A stretch of 64,000 nucleotides of DNA from Periplaneta americana (taxonomy: Eukaryota; Arthropoda; Insecta; Blattodea; Blattidae). The notes below the pieces were generated by a model. That model did not search any database. It had not been told where the DNA came from and was given only the letters and a program-made list of their open reading frames with translations. The stretch's first letter is position 1. Each line of letters begins with the position of its first letter. The DNA lies in NCBI RefSeq assembly GCF_040183065.1, contig NC_091131.1, forward strand, positions 15,455,800 through 15,519,799, read 5' to 3'. Below, one piece after another: positions 43,740 through 55,626 of this stretch. The position numbers and the translations under genes are program-made.

Positions 43740-44545
43740 TATGCCTTGTTTCGATGTAGATTTTGTTACTCTGACAGTGGAAAATTAGAGAAGGGAAAAC
43801 GATTATGAAAAAAAAATACTGAAATCTACAATTCGAAATTTTCGAGAAGAATTGAGAGGTCGTGAATACGAATCATAGAAAACCCATTCAGGACGGGGAA
43901 AAGGTGTTGAGATGTACAGCGAAGTAACAGCCGCCAACAGTTGGATTGCAAACAAGAAAGGACTTTCGACTAGTGAATGGATATCTAGCCTGAAAATGAC
44001 AGCAAATTTAGCAGCTGTTCGTTCCGTTCCCGGCAGATCTCTCGACGGTACACGGTGCAGACATGGCTGCCCGGAGATTGAAACTTTAGCACACGTCTTG
44101 GGATTGTGTGAACAGGGATTGCTCTTGAGGAACTCTTAGACATCATCTTGTAAGATCCAAAATTGCTGCCGCATTAAGAAATAAGGGCTGGATAGTAGAA
44201 GAAGAAATCTGTCTAGCTGAAAATGGGTCAACGAGACGAGTAGATATTTTAGCGTACAATGCTGACACTAAACAGGGCATCATTGTGGACCCCACGATAC
44301 GTTTTGAAGTAGGATGTCATCAGTCAGCCGAGGTCCACCTTGAGAAGAAGTCGATCTATGAGCCTACAGTCAACTATGTCAAGCTGAAATATGCCTTAAT
44401 TCACGTTGAGGTATTCGGCTTGCTCATAGGTGCTCGAGGAACTATACCAGCTTTTTTCGAAGAATTTCAACGGCAGTTTGCTCTGCCAACATCTCTGAGG
44501 GATGACATTGTGGTAATTGTGTTTAAAAATCCTGCCAAATCCTAA
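43740..44545 (+). pseudogene. R2-like LINE C-terminus (CCHC + restriction-like endonuclease)
   Basis: First frame 43912-44139: CRHGC...H...C, a C-x3-C-x7-H-x4-C knuckle, after SWIANKKGLSTSEWISSLKM. Then, after one extra base near 44136, HHLVRSKIAAALRNKGW, RRVDILAY and, from 44285, DPTIRFE and EKKSIYEPTVNYVKLKY. RVD-x14-D fits the K/R-PD-x(12-14)-D signature of the R2-type nuclease. The protein ends FKNPAKS. The RT is missing, so this is a truncated copy with one frame change. It is not in rDNA here. Confidence 0.8.
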
Positions 44546-44639
44546 TTAATCACATGGTGCCACATTAATAGCAACTGTAATTTTTCACGCCCTTTTCTTT
44601 GTTTCCCTTCTTTAGAATTTAATATCTATGTTTACATAT

Positions 44640-45775
44640 GGGCTATTCCATCTCAAATCGACCGAAATATAGAGAAAATTGACCTTGCAATTTTTAAATA
44701 TAATGAAACTCTTTCTGTCCGTTGACAACTGTGATACAATGCTTTGTGCAAAGTTTGAGGCATCAGAACTTCATAGTGTTTAAATTAAAAATATTTAAAT
44801 TTATCGTATTTTCATAAAATTAGCAACTTTAAACTGTTGTGGCTCCGAAACCCTTTCATCCAATGATCAAAATCATGGTTTATTTTGATGCTGAGAAATT
44901 AAAGTTTATATTGACATGTAAACAGTTTTTCTTACTTTTTATGGAAATGGAGAAATTGAGATTTTTCTTCATTAAAACACCTTTGCCCACGAAAAAATAT
45001 TTTTAAAATATATAGTTAGATTCCGCATTGAAAGTACAAATAAACACATATTTTTTACTGGTGCACCGTTGATAAGAAAGTATTGAAAATATCAAATAAA
45101 GAAAACAAATAGTACGCGCGTGAACTAACCAGCTGACTGTAGGTAGTCGAGACAAGCAAGGCCAGGAGACAAACACGTGATGTGTCGTCTAGCAGTCATG
45201 GCTGGGCTAGCTTTATCACAGGTTTTCATAAACACAGGAGTAAAATGACGCCCAACGCTCGCTTATCTTCAGCTCTTGGCCAGTATGTGGAGTACTGTGC
45301 CGTTCAAGTCTAGGCGTGTGAAAATAATTTATTTAATACCCTCGAAACTTATTGCCGAGCCACTAAGAAAACAATGCCGAATCCCTATTAATAATGCAAG
45401 GTTTTTTCTCAATATTTTTTTACATTTTTTACAAATGGACAAAAAGCCTAAAAGTAAGTAAAATCAGATTATCTGTCTCTCTGTGTACAATAAAAATAAG
45501 GATTACTTCGTAACATAACCTACCAAATGTCAGCTTCAAAATGAGCTCCCGCTCAATGTTCTGCAGTAAATGGTTCCAGAGTTCTCTGAGCGCTGAAAGA
45601 GGCTTGTTTTTATAAAATACGCTAAATTTGTCGCTCAACAATACGAAAACCGTTTGACTTTCGATAGTATATTTTTGAAATGCACTCTCCTCAGCACCTT
45701 GTATAAATAGGGAAAAAATTAGAGTATTAAAAAAATTCGAGGTTTTTTACTCATCGATTTCATATGGAATAGCCC
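44640..45775. mobile_element. 1.1-kb TIR element of unknown family
   Basis: Ends GGGCTATTCCATCTCAAATC and inverted GATTTCATATGGAATAGCCC. No clear target duplication. The inside has no transposase-like frame. The GGG terminus would suit families such as Zator, but this is only a guess. Confidence 0.6.
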
Positions 45776-46295
45776 GCCCCTGGTCCTGAGTCTCTTCGTG
45801 TGTGATGCCTAGGCTAGACACATACTTGAAAGAAATGCACTCGACGCCTATGCATCTAGTACGGAAGTCACACCAACTGGTACACTGCGCGGTAGATGTG
45901 TCACGTTTGTGGCGGCCCAAATCCGGCACAACGGTACTGCAGCCGCGCCTGCGCCTGCCACGCACAAGCCGGGCTTGACCCAGCGTCACGCGTTCCGGTG
46001 TGTCGTTTATCCAGTTCACTGGTTTACTTCAGCAATCAACAATCTCATTTGTTTAATTGCATTATTGGAAGCGATGCTTACGAGGCTGGGAAATCAGACG
46101 GTTTATGCACTTCGAGATATGCCCCGATTAATTGCAACGCTGATAGACGGCACATTGGATTACTGGTTCGCATAACTGGGCCTATACCTGTCTTATTCGA
46201 AAGATGGGATATGACAGTTAAGCGGCTTAACTTATGACAAGTGGAATGAAATATTCTCTCATTTCAAGGAGGAAAATATTTCTTATAAAGATATT
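45776..46295. other. GC-richer unassigned segment
   Basis: 45840-46010 is CpG-rich with overlapping open frames on both strands (to 113 codons). No domain or splice logic supports a gene. Confidence 0.3.
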
Positions 46296-46299
46296 AAAC

Positions 46300-46570
46300 T
46301 TTGATTCCTTCAATTAATTCATAGTTTTCTGCCCAAGGGCAGGTCTTTCACCGCAAACCCAGCATTCTCCAATCATTCTTTTCTGCTTTCCTCTTTGTCT
46401 CCTCATATGATCCACATATCTTAATGTCGTCTATCATCTGATATCTTCTTTTGCCCCGAACTTTTCTCCCGTTCACCATTCATTCCAGAGCATCCTTCAG
46501 TAAGCACTTTCTTCCCAGCCAGTGATCCTGCCAATTCCTTTTTCTCTTCCTGATTAGTAAAATCTGATAT
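46300..46570 (-). pseudogene. LINE 3' fragment (second family)
   Basis: The minus strand reads NWQDHWLGRKCLLKDALEWM, VRGKRRYQMIDDIKI and GSYEETKRKAEKNDWRMLGL, a conserved C-terminal block of another insect LINE. 5'-truncated. Confidence 0.7.
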
Positions 46571-46913
46571 CAATCCTATTTTTTACTTAAAACAATAAAA
46601 ATGCTTTAGAAATGGAGAAAAAACTAACTTTAAAAATATGTTCAGTGAATCTGTTATCATGGTTTAAATCTTTTTTTTATGGTCAAGTTCATTCCAAAGA
46701 TCAAGTTTAGCCCAGTTCACGGTATGGAGAATAGTTCATTTGAGAGAAAATAGGGGAGAAGTATGCCGACCGATATAACCTATAAGGTCTTACCTAAGAA
46801 AGTTTGCCCCCGCCCCCAAACAGTACTGAAATAACGCCCCTGCCTTCGTACTGTGCTTCGTTTCTATCAGAAAACAATATCAAATGATCCAAGTTTTCTG
46901 TCCATGTGATATA

Positions 46914-47658
46914 CAGGGTGTATCTAAATTTGTGTCAAATATTTCGGGAACGTGTTCCTAGTATCAAATCAATTTAAAAAGTTAATAAAAACATGGGTCT
47001 GAAAACCATTCGTTAGGGAGTTATTAAAGGATTTGTCCCTTCATTAACCGTTGATTGTTTGATGATTTTTTGTTTGTTTGTGTTTTGTAGAGCAAAGAAA
47101 TCAGAAGAAAATGTATTCTGTGAGTGAACAGAACGAAATGATTTGCATCATTTAATTGATGATGTGCTTCTGGACGTATCCAACGAATGTGTTTTAATAC
47201 GATGCTGCTCCAGCTCATTTGAGTCTGATAGTTCATATTTTTTTTTTTAATGATCGATTTCCCCAAAGATGGATTGGTCGAAAGGGATTCATTGCATGGC
47301 CTGCTCGATCGCCTGATTTGAATCCAATGGATTTGTTCGTCTGGGGACATTTAAAGTCCCTGGTTTATGCGACTCCTGTACTTAATGTTGATATTCCGAG
47401 AGCATATTCAAACTGGATTTCACGAAATACGAAACACTCCAGGAATTTTCAACAGAGTACGCCAGAGCATGTAACGCAGGTTTAGGGGACACATCGAAGC
47501 AGGAGGAAGCCACTCCGAGCAATTTTTGTAACATTAAATTTTGTCTTGTAACTCTGAAATAAATTATTTTGAGACAAATGTTCATATGAACCTTTTGTAA
47601 TGTTTTTGTGTTACCAACACATCCCCGAAATATTTGACACCAATTTAGATACATCCTG
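46914..47658 (+). mobile_element. Tc1/mariner element, internally deleted
   Basis: TIRs CAGGGTGTATCTAAATTTGT and the inverse of CAGGATGTATCTAAATTGGT, flanked by TA (46912-46913, 47659-47660). The frame around 47219-47485 has GRKGFIAWPARSPDLNPMDL and FVWGHLKSLVYATPV, the last catalytic block of a mariner-type transposase; the PDLNPMDLFVWG segment holds its third acidic residue. The HTH and first catalytic Asp are gone. Confidence 0.85.
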
Positions 47659-47806
47659 TATAACTGGGTAGTGCTCTGCCATCTTTAAGCCTTGATGACG
47701 TGCTCGAGACAGACTTTATACAGTATCTCCGGAATAAGATGATCGCAGCAATCGTGACCTGCTGGGGGTGAGGACTGAGGAAGCGAGCAGCTGGACTTGC
47801 GTTAGT

Positions 47807-47812
47807 TCAGTG
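47807..47812 (+). promoter_or_regulatory. Possible initiator of the host gene
   Basis: TCAGTG matches the arthropod initiator, 29 bases before the start codon. The A would be the first transcribed base. No TATA box at the proper distance. The leader would be very short, so a start further upstream is also possible. Confidence 0.3.
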
Positions 47813-47837
47813 TGGATCGCTGCCTTGCCCCGCTAGC

Positions 47838-47950
47838 ATGTCCGCTGCTGTCGTCCCGCTCGCCACGGCCTCCTGGCTGCTGCTGGCTCTCGGCTGCCTG
47901 GCCGCGGCGCAGACAGAAACGACGGCGTGGCTCGTCACCACCACCGCCAG
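47838..47950 (+). CDS. Host gene exon 1: signal peptide
   Basis: ATG at 47838 after a GC-rich leader. It encodes MSAAVVPLATASWLLLALGC followed by LAAAQTETTAW: a short n-region, a hydrophobic Leu/Ala core and an A-x-A-like cleavage site before Gln. It ends at CCAG|GTAAGC, phase 2. The next exon at 54153 continues in frame. The product is predicted to be secreted or a type I membrane protein. I cannot name the gene. Unlike nearby sequence it is CpG-rich and has host-like codon use. Confidence 0.7.
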
Positions 47951-48570
47951 GTAAGCATCGTTACAGTTTATTTCCTTGTTGATTTACTAGGTTATAGTGG
48001 GTCTTGGCTTGATTACTGTATTTAGTTATGAGGCAGTGTAACGTTAGTGTGCTTTTATTGGGGAAAAGAAAATGAATTATATAATTGAAGACCTCCCCAG
48101 AAGAAGGATGTAACTTGAAATTCTTGATAAGAATAAATCATTGCGTTCTGTGGCTGAATAAACTTCTATCCTTGTTTAGTCAAATGGTTGTGATAGTAAA
48201 TATAGGCATAATGAAATACGCCTCTTAAATTATCTTCCTTTCTTCTGAAACACGAATTACAGTTTTGTTGGTTACATTTTTATTCCGGAGAGGTCTTCAA
48301 TTATGCATTAATCAGCCGTCTATTTATGTAGTACTACGCCCATGGTTTCAGAAGAAACATTGCGCTCCCAACCAACTTACTTATGCAAAGCTTAAACATT
48401 TAAACAATCAAATTTTAAAAGTAAGTAACATGTAACAACTTAAAATGTATGCTACTATTTAAAGCAGGCATGTGCGAAGTAGAAAAATATCGAAAATTTA
48501 TTTTCAGTTCGATTTTACTTTATTTTCTCAAAATTTTGCCGCCCTGGGCCTCGGTCCATGTGTAAATATA

Positions 48571-48848
48571 GAGAGAGTCAGCGAAAAGTTACCGCACTAT
48601 GCAGGGGACATGTTTGTTATTACGTAGTGTTGCATTACTACACTTGTTATTGAACATTATTTCTGTTATTTGTGACTCCACTTGTCAACTAAATACTCCG
48701 TCAGTGCACTCCATCCCCACCACTCGTAAATTTTAGTCCTGCCCGCCCGCGCTGCTACAGCTTACCGGTGAGTCGAGCGATGGATTGCGGGCACTCTGTT
48801 CTCCGACGTCCCCTGCATAGTGCGGTAACTTTTCGCTGTCTCTCTCTG
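48571..48848. mobile_element. 278-bp MITE with ~40-bp TIRs
   Basis: TIR AGTCAGCGAAAAGTTACCGC..GGGGAC at the left and its inverse GTCCCCTGC..GCGGTAACTTTTCGCTG at the right, flanked by TA. A Tc1/mariner-type MITE is likely from the TA flanks. Non-coding. Confidence 0.8.
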
Positions 48849-50284
48849 TATGATCACATAAAAAAATATATATATATATTTGGTAATTGTGCAGGACACA
48901 TCAACCAGGCCGCCATTTTTTTCACTTCCATATAAAAGCGTTTATGTGTGTATTAATGCATATTAGTATTCCATAAGCTTGCGTACTTATGTAACTGCTT
49001 TCCGCAATAGAAGTCCAGGACACACATTTTTCTAAATCAGTAACTTACAGCATGAGACGCTTGGTTGATAAGTCCTGTATAGGCTAATGACCTTTTTTTT
49101 TTTTTTACCATTTTGGATATTCTGCACAACGTGAGCACATGCGCTGTTAACTAATTAACAGGAGGCCGAGGAATGTGACAAGGTTAGAGAGGGTTAGATG
49201 AGGGGTTAGTTGAGTGACATACAGGTCAATTTTTTTCCTTTTTTTTTCGAACTATTTTAGTACGTAAAACGAAAATATCTGTATACTCTATGTACCCGCA
49301 TATTTTAAGCATTATGCTACTAAAATGATGCATTTTAAGAAATTTTTTCATCCTCATACTTCATGTGCCTTCTAGAACCTACAGAATCTCCAACAATTTT
49401 ATTTTGATTCTTTAATCCTTTAGTGTCAGACTAATAAAATGACTTTCAAAGCTGCATGTTTTAATTTTACAGATATCAGATTTTATAATTTTTATTTTGA
49501 CTGTCTTTTAAAGTAGTGTAATGTGTCGTAACACGAGTGATAATTCGAGAAATTAGTCGTGGAAAATGTTTGAGTTCAAAAGTCAGTTAAAATTTTGGAT
49601 TTTGGAATAGAAAAATATCTACTAAATATAACGTACATTAATTACATTACATTACACTGTACATTAATTTACACGAGTTACCACCAATAAAGGAACAAAA
49701 TTTTATATATATATATATTTTTTTTTTTTTTTGTGTGTGGCATAGTTCTAGGAATCGTCGTATATGAGAACGAATGTATGAACGTTCAAACTTTATAAAT
49801 TCAGCTCAAACAACGAAATAAAACTAAATGGACAAACGAAAAGTAATATGCATTTTAAATTATTTCCAATGAGAGAGAGAGAGAGAGAGAGAGTACCTCT
49901 GTCTTACCAGTTACTGCTAGTCAGGTCTATTGCGTCTCGTAAGTATCTAAGGAAAGCATGTTTGAAATTGATCGTTCAATCGTCGTCCTGGTCGTCAAAT
50001 GCCCCGTCTTCCCACTACGACTCTAGATGGGAGTCAGTTATACATAGTGATATGATAACAGAGGATTACGGTTTTGACAGCAGATAACATTTACCACGAG
50101 GATTAAAACGCTTTCCAATAATCCAGGGGTTCTTGACGTTTTTTGCCCAAGACCGTAGTCAACTAACGATCAACTTGTGCGACCAATGGGTCTATTTAAA
50201 CAATGCTACTGTAATAAAAGCATATAAAGAAGTGCACAAATTATTATTCTTATTATGATTATTATTATGATTGTTATTAATTTT

Positions 50285-50521
50285 TATTGGGTTATTTTAC
50301 GACGCTGTATCAACATCTAGGTTATTTAGCGTCTGAATGATATGAAGGTGATAATGCCGGTGAAATGAGTCCGGGGTCCAGCACCGAAAGTTACCCAGCA
50401 TTTGCTCATATTGGGTTGAGGGAAAACCCCGGAAAAAACCTCAACCAGGTAACTTGCCCCGAAAGGGATTCGAACCCGGGCCACCTGGTTTCGCGGCCAG
50501 ACGCGCTAGCCGTTACTCCAC

Positions 50522-50525
<4 letters not shown>
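50285..50525 (-). mobile_element. tRNA-derived SINE, second subfamily
   Basis: Minus strand: box B GGGTTCGAATCCC with head GTAACGGCTAGCGCGTCTGG, body with GGTTGAGGTTTTTTCCGGGG, tail GATACAGCGTCGTAAAATAA. It lies beside an (ATT)n run, so the duplication cannot be resolved. Fragments of the same subfamily are at 59535 and 62597. Confidence 0.88.

Positions 50526-50575
<50 letters not shown>
50521..50575. repeat. (ATT)n microsatellite
   Basis: Near-pure ATT repeat of about 17 units next to the SINE head. Another pure run of similar length is at 50943-50997. Confidence 0.95.
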
Positions 50576-50668
50576 ATGGATAGACATCATGTTGTCATTA
50601 CTATCCGTAAAAGCTTGGTTCTGAAAAGGTTTATTTTAAATTAAGTAATTTATCATTTTTTATTTCTA

Positions 50669-50702
<34 letters not shown>

Positions 50703-50862
50703 TTTTTCGGGAAGCTAGGGCGACTATCTCGTAAACCACGGTGTCCCATAGGTTAAAGAAGCCCTGAAGTAAACATACTGTATATCCGAACCCAATATCG
50801 ATAGGGGTTCGCGCGTATTAGGCGTTTATTGTTATCTCTACACACGGCACGGACCTGTAGGA

Positions 50863-50940
50863 CAGTGGCGTACGCAGAATTCTGATGGGCGTCATTATTA
50901 AAATTGTTTACAATTTACATTATCGGTATTTCATATTTTG

Positions 50941-50997
<57 letters not shown>

Positions 50998-51170
50998 GTT
51001 ACGATATATTTACTAATATTATACTATGTTCTAACAGAACATGTTCATGAATATCCTTATAAAATCTTTGAAATGTATTTTTTTCACAGTCATCCAATTT
51101 TTAACAAATTTTAACTTCTGTTTATTTTGTATAAGAAAAAATGCTTGTCATTATTACACATACACAATCA

Positions 51171-51229
<59 letters not shown>

Positions 51230-51305
51230 TGAAATATATGTATTTTTTTTAAGTTCAAGGAAAGGTTTAAACCCGGTAACCCCCACTCACTTGCGTACGC
51301 CTCTG
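50863..51305. mobile_element. hAT-like MITE
   Basis: Ends CAGTGGCGTACGCAG and inverted TTGCGTACGCCTCTG. No convincing duplication. It holds the (ATT)n and (AT)n arrays, which explain most of its length. Confidence 0.6.
51173..51224. repeat. (AT)n microsatellite
   Basis: About 25 uninterrupted AT units inside the hAT-like MITE. Confidence 0.95.
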
Positions 51306-52791
51306 CCCGTATATAATGAAATTTAATTTATATAATATGGGAAAAAAAGTCGAATCTACCACAGACATTGTGATACTACTGTCTGCACGAAATCGATTCG
51401 AATGAATGCACGTTTCGAGAAAATCTCGCACCGTGTGAACGGGTCCAGAGTTACGTCCAGTCATTCCCACATAGCCCTTCGTGTCAGAAACACGCGGCCA
51501 TTGAAAATTCCTGGTTGCTCTCTGCTGACAGGCATTATTTAAAATCCGTTGATGTAATTGTCTTCTAGGAATTCAATACACTTGAATGTTACAGAGTTAA
51601 ATGGCGTCCTCCGACTTAGAGTAAAATATGAATATAACTTATTAGGCCTAAAGCGAGATTATTATCACTTCTTTACATTCTCTGAAGTGTAGCTTTATCC
51701 TACAACACTATCAAAGGAAAATATCGCCTGTAACTTCGAGAGCATTGTTTTTGGATGTTTTTATTACAAGTTTTTTTTTCTCTTATTCTAGTGAATACTA
51801 CCTAATGTAAAATTCCTTAATTTTCTTTGTGAGTGGAATACGTCTTTCCCTGCACAGAGTACGGGCACCAGTTCGGGATCTCTTGGGGGGGGGGGGTGGA
51901 ATGGCAATTCCAAATGCTTATTGTTACAACAATATGAGTCACAAACGAATGCTAATGGCATCTGTAGTTAGGCCATGAACCTATGTAACTTGTGTAGTGA
52001 CGGCACCTTTCCTTGGTAGGGCATGCCGAACTTGCATCGTGTCGCGCGGCATCTCTCAGTAATATCTCGGCATCGGGAGCAGCTGCAGACCTTTACCACC
52101 AGTCGTTTGATTTGTAATCGCGAGTTCTACAGCATTAAAGTGATAATAGACACGCACGATACATTGTGAGTGAATAGGAGTGAAAAATTTATTGTGAGCT
52201 GGAACGAATATCGCTTCATATGAAGAGAAAATACAAACTGAACCATAAGTGATATCATTAATTTAGGGGGTTATTCTTTGAGATATTTCAAACAAAAACT
52301 ATTAATATAGTTTTGCTCGTTTTTTGCTTCATTTTCGAGATAAAATTATTTTATATGAAATATTTCATAGCGTGTTCTGAGAAAGCAATTGATTTAATTC
52401 CCAATATGCTCAGTAAATTTAAGAGAGCAGTGTGTTATATTTTGATAATAAACGATTGAAGGAATTTTAGTTTTGTGTTTTGTGCGGAAACTTGACCTGA
52501 ACAAATGTAACTTTTCGTTCTGGAAAGGAATTATTTTACAATGTTACATTATTAAAAGAAAGTCACAGTGTAAGAACATACTAAATTCGAATCCAGCAAG
52601 CCGTGATAAAACATGAAAGAGAAAGAAATGAATGTGACATCATAATGAACATATTAGACTTATTATTAATGTATGAATGAGGATGCTTAATAAATGGGGA
52701 AAGTAATAAAAACAGAAACAGATAATTTAACACAGTCTTAATTTCCAAATTAATCCAGTTCTTTGCAATGATAAATATTGTTATTCATTAT

Positions 52792-53690
52792 CAGGCTTCG
52801 AGACTTCGGACCCGATAGAGCAATTCAGTGAGAAATCCGCATAACGGCGTACTGAGTATAGTGGTAAAGCGTACAGTGGGTGGGGGTACTGTAGAATGAA
52901 TGCCAACAAATACGCAAAGGAAAACGCTCTGGATTTGAAGGTTCTGACGAATAATTTGGTTTTCATACAAACTGTGTCTGAAACTATTACACGGTTAGGA
53001 ATGTCAGAGCAAGAGATGCCGGAAGCTCTCAAATTAATTTAGATAATGATGCAGAGAATTAATGAGACATCAAGTACACCGGTTACTGAACGTGTAAAAC
53101 AGAAGTGGAAATCAATTTTAAGTAAAAATAACGGATATGGAACATTGTGTAACATAAACAGCAAATTAGTGGACATAGAGTCACCCGAGAATAAAGGACT
53201 GTCTCTTAGAGACTGCAATGATGTTAGGTTTTTTCGTTTTGCTCCTATCACGTCATGCGACGTAGAGCGCAGCTTTCTACAGTACAAACTTTGGCAGATA
53301 ACCGAAAAAGATTTACGTTTGAGACATTGAGAATGTATCTTGTAGTACATCGCATTTCGGTACTGTAACTGCACTTCCTAAAGATGACCAATAGGATAAA
53401 TGAAAAAAATTAAAATTGCTACATGTTTATTTCCATCATTAACACTGCGTATAATTAAACACAAATGCTTATATAAGAGAGGTGAATAAATGCTTTTCAC
53501 ATTCTTTTGACATTATCATTGTGTAATGTATATTTACTTTCATAATGTACATATGTGTGTTTCCCCATACTACCGTACTCTACTCTAAATAGCAACGTTG
53601 TTACCTCAACCTATCTACCTGTAGCGAGTCAACAACCTACAGTGCATGCACGGTAAACTTATTGTATCGGGTCCAAAGTCTCGAAGCCTG
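52792..53690 (+). mobile_element. Internally deleted hAT, ends intact
   Basis: TIR CAGGCTTCGAGACTTCGGAC and the inverse of CAGGCTTCGAGACTTTGGAC; perfect 8-bp duplication TTCATTAT at 52784-52791 and 53691-53698. Contains only the C-terminal part of a CGBP1-like transposase. It lies in intron 1 of the host gene. Confidence 0.93.
52897..53345 (+). pseudogene. hAT transposase C-terminal fragment
   Basis: NANKYAKENALDLKVLTNNL, later VKQKWKSILSKNNGYGTLC, and FAPITSCDVERSFLQYKL: the same plan as the C-terminus at 30348 (NKWDNVLNKN, FAPLTSVSVERSFSAFKM). It contains a stop at 53040 and a frame change after QYKL. The catalytic core is missing. Confidence 0.8.
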
Positions 53691-54152
53691 TTCATTATAC
53701 AGAGTTCCAAACAACTCACTGGCGTCATATTGATGTGTGAATCGTTTCGACTATCGATTAGATCGTTGTCTCGAAACTAGGCCTTATGGAATAAGGAAAC
53801 AATAATAAAATCATGAAGTAATTAACGAGAAGGCTCCGCCTTATTATATTGAAATGCGGGGATTGTCAAGACAGAAACAGAAGTGAAAAGAATAATGCCA
53901 AACTTTTATTTCAAACCCCAAACATCCTTACAATCCCAACCATAATCACAATAATAGTCATAAACAGCATAACGTTTCACGGAATTATAGGGGTTCGATG
54001 AAGCTTCTATCACTTTTTTAAGGTAGAGAAGCTGCATTAAAATGTTTATTTTAGCATTGTTCAGGCATTTTTCTTAACAATTTGTGGGAAAAAAAACTTT
54101 AATCGAATTCTTGAAACTTTATCCTTTGCCCGGTCGCGTCTTTCTGTTACAG

Positions 54153-54324
54153 AGACAGCGAATTACTCGTGACTGAAACTGAGACCACGGGCACCGAGGA
54201 CACTACAGTGACTGACAATGAAGAGCATTCAACTGTCACAACGGCGGAGTACGATCCCGGGACCAAGCTCCTCGTTCATGACGATCCAGCGGCGGACAAT
54301 GACCTTGACGTGTCGCAGAACCAG
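54153..54324 (+). CDS. Host gene exon 2: Thr/Asp/Glu-rich
   Basis: Between TCTGTTACAG and CCAG|GTGAGA, phase 2 in and phase 0 out. With exon 1's last two bases it reads RDSELLVTETETTGTEDTTV..., then EYDPGTKLLVHDDPAADNDL and DVSQNQ. It is an acidic, Thr-rich stretch as in extracellular O-glycosylated stems. No domain is recognisable, so the gene remains unnamed. The in-frame splice to exon 1 is the main support. Confidence 0.65.
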
Positions 54325-55534
54325 GTGAGAAACATCGTGTAGATTGCAACCAAAGCACTTATTAAAAAGTACGGTTATAATTTGTTCAGTGTTACTAAAA
54401 TAAATGAGCTGCAACTATTCGCTACATTGTTAAAATATAGTTCTTTAAACCGCTGTAATTGACTTGTCACCGAAGTAAGAAATAGACGAGAAGAGTTTCA
54501 CTATATTACTTAAGACATTGCGATCACTTAACAGTTGTAATCGTTATCAATGTCTTTAGATGATTAAAATGTATGTTCAACACTTACAGTTTATTGAATC
54601 TTTAAAATTATAAATTGACTGAGAAGTTTGTAATTAATTGTTGTGACATTAATCATAAGCGTTGCAATTACTTGGGTGTCATTAAAATGACTATTACATT
54701 TTTACTACGTCATGCTACTTTTGACCAATAAAACGTACGGAACTTCGCGTTTCAACCAATCATGGCTGCTTATCCCACAATTTTTATTATCTCCCTAGCG
54801 TTTGTTTCTTTGTTTGCCAACATTGCACTTTCAATAACTGTACCTTTTAAAATGATTCACGTTTATTTCATCATCCTTAATTAAAACTTTTCTATTATTT
54901 ATCTCGTTTATATTATTTAGGTTATGTTATAGTCTTTGCTGTATGAGATTATGGACAGTCACGTATTAGAGATTGTTTAATGTATATATTGATAATTGAA
55001 GTGGAATGCAACTGTTTTAATAAAAATGAAACTGAATCAACAAAGCTTTCTTGACTAGTAATCGTCCATAGAGTTCAATGAAGATTGTATAGTTGGCACA
55101 ACTTACCAGAGAACAGCTGATCATAACACACTACTGCCATCTAGCGGGATATTTGTAGTGATGAGATGGTATAATAATACATTTTCAAGACAGTTTAGTA
55201 TTTCAGTAAGTCAATTAATATGTTATTGTAGTAGAGTACTTTATTTCTTCTAATCTTTATATACTTCGTTCTAATTGTGTTATAGTCAATTAAATCCCAC
55301 TCGAGTTTTGATTTTCTCTAGATAAATCAAAACATCTAGTGGGATTAATGTAGATGAATTGTTTGGATGGAATTAGTTGAATAATTACAGAAGGGGATAT
55401 GTTAGGGAACTTGCAGTATATATTTTTCTTTTATGATCTTTGATCAGGTGACGAAGTAGGCCATCATGGTTTAATCAAAAGATTATTTATTTTATTGCAG
55501 ATAATAAATAATGTACAAGGTTTCCACAAATGAT
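54325..55534. other. Intron sequence without other features
   Basis: AT-rich. CCAAT-like boxes at about 54740-54770 and a CTCF-like TGCCATCTAGCGG at 55135-55147, both unsupported. Nothing else. Confidence 0.3.
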
Positions 55535-55626
55535 TTGTCGGATTTCGAACACATCTGGGTAGATCAACCGAGATTTCAACCCGGATCCCCTGGCTTATTA
55601 GTCCAGCTACCAATTTGCCACCGTGG
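55535..55626 (-). mobile_element. SINE head fragment
   Basis: Minus strand: CCCACGGTGGCAAATTGGTA with a box B-like GGGTTGAAATCTC and a partial T-arm. Body and tail are absent. Confidence 0.55.

Larger units (their letters stand above)
47951..54152 (+). other. Intron 1 of the host gene
   Basis: Donor GTAAGC, acceptor TCTGTTACAG. It is 6.2 kb with a MITE (48571), a SINE (50285), a hAT-like element (50863), a hAT (52792) and several microsatellites, including (GA)n at 49869, (ATT)n at 50521 and 50943, and (AT)n at 51173. Between them is AT-rich sequence without recognisable exons. Confidence 0.6.

Noticed and set aside
45896-46237. Overlapping frames of about 90-113 codons in a GC-rich patch
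   Set aside because: Open on both strands because of base composition; no domain, splice sites or repeat family.
50365-50583. 72-codon frame ending in poly-Leu
   Set aside because: Read-through of a SINE and an (ATT)n run.
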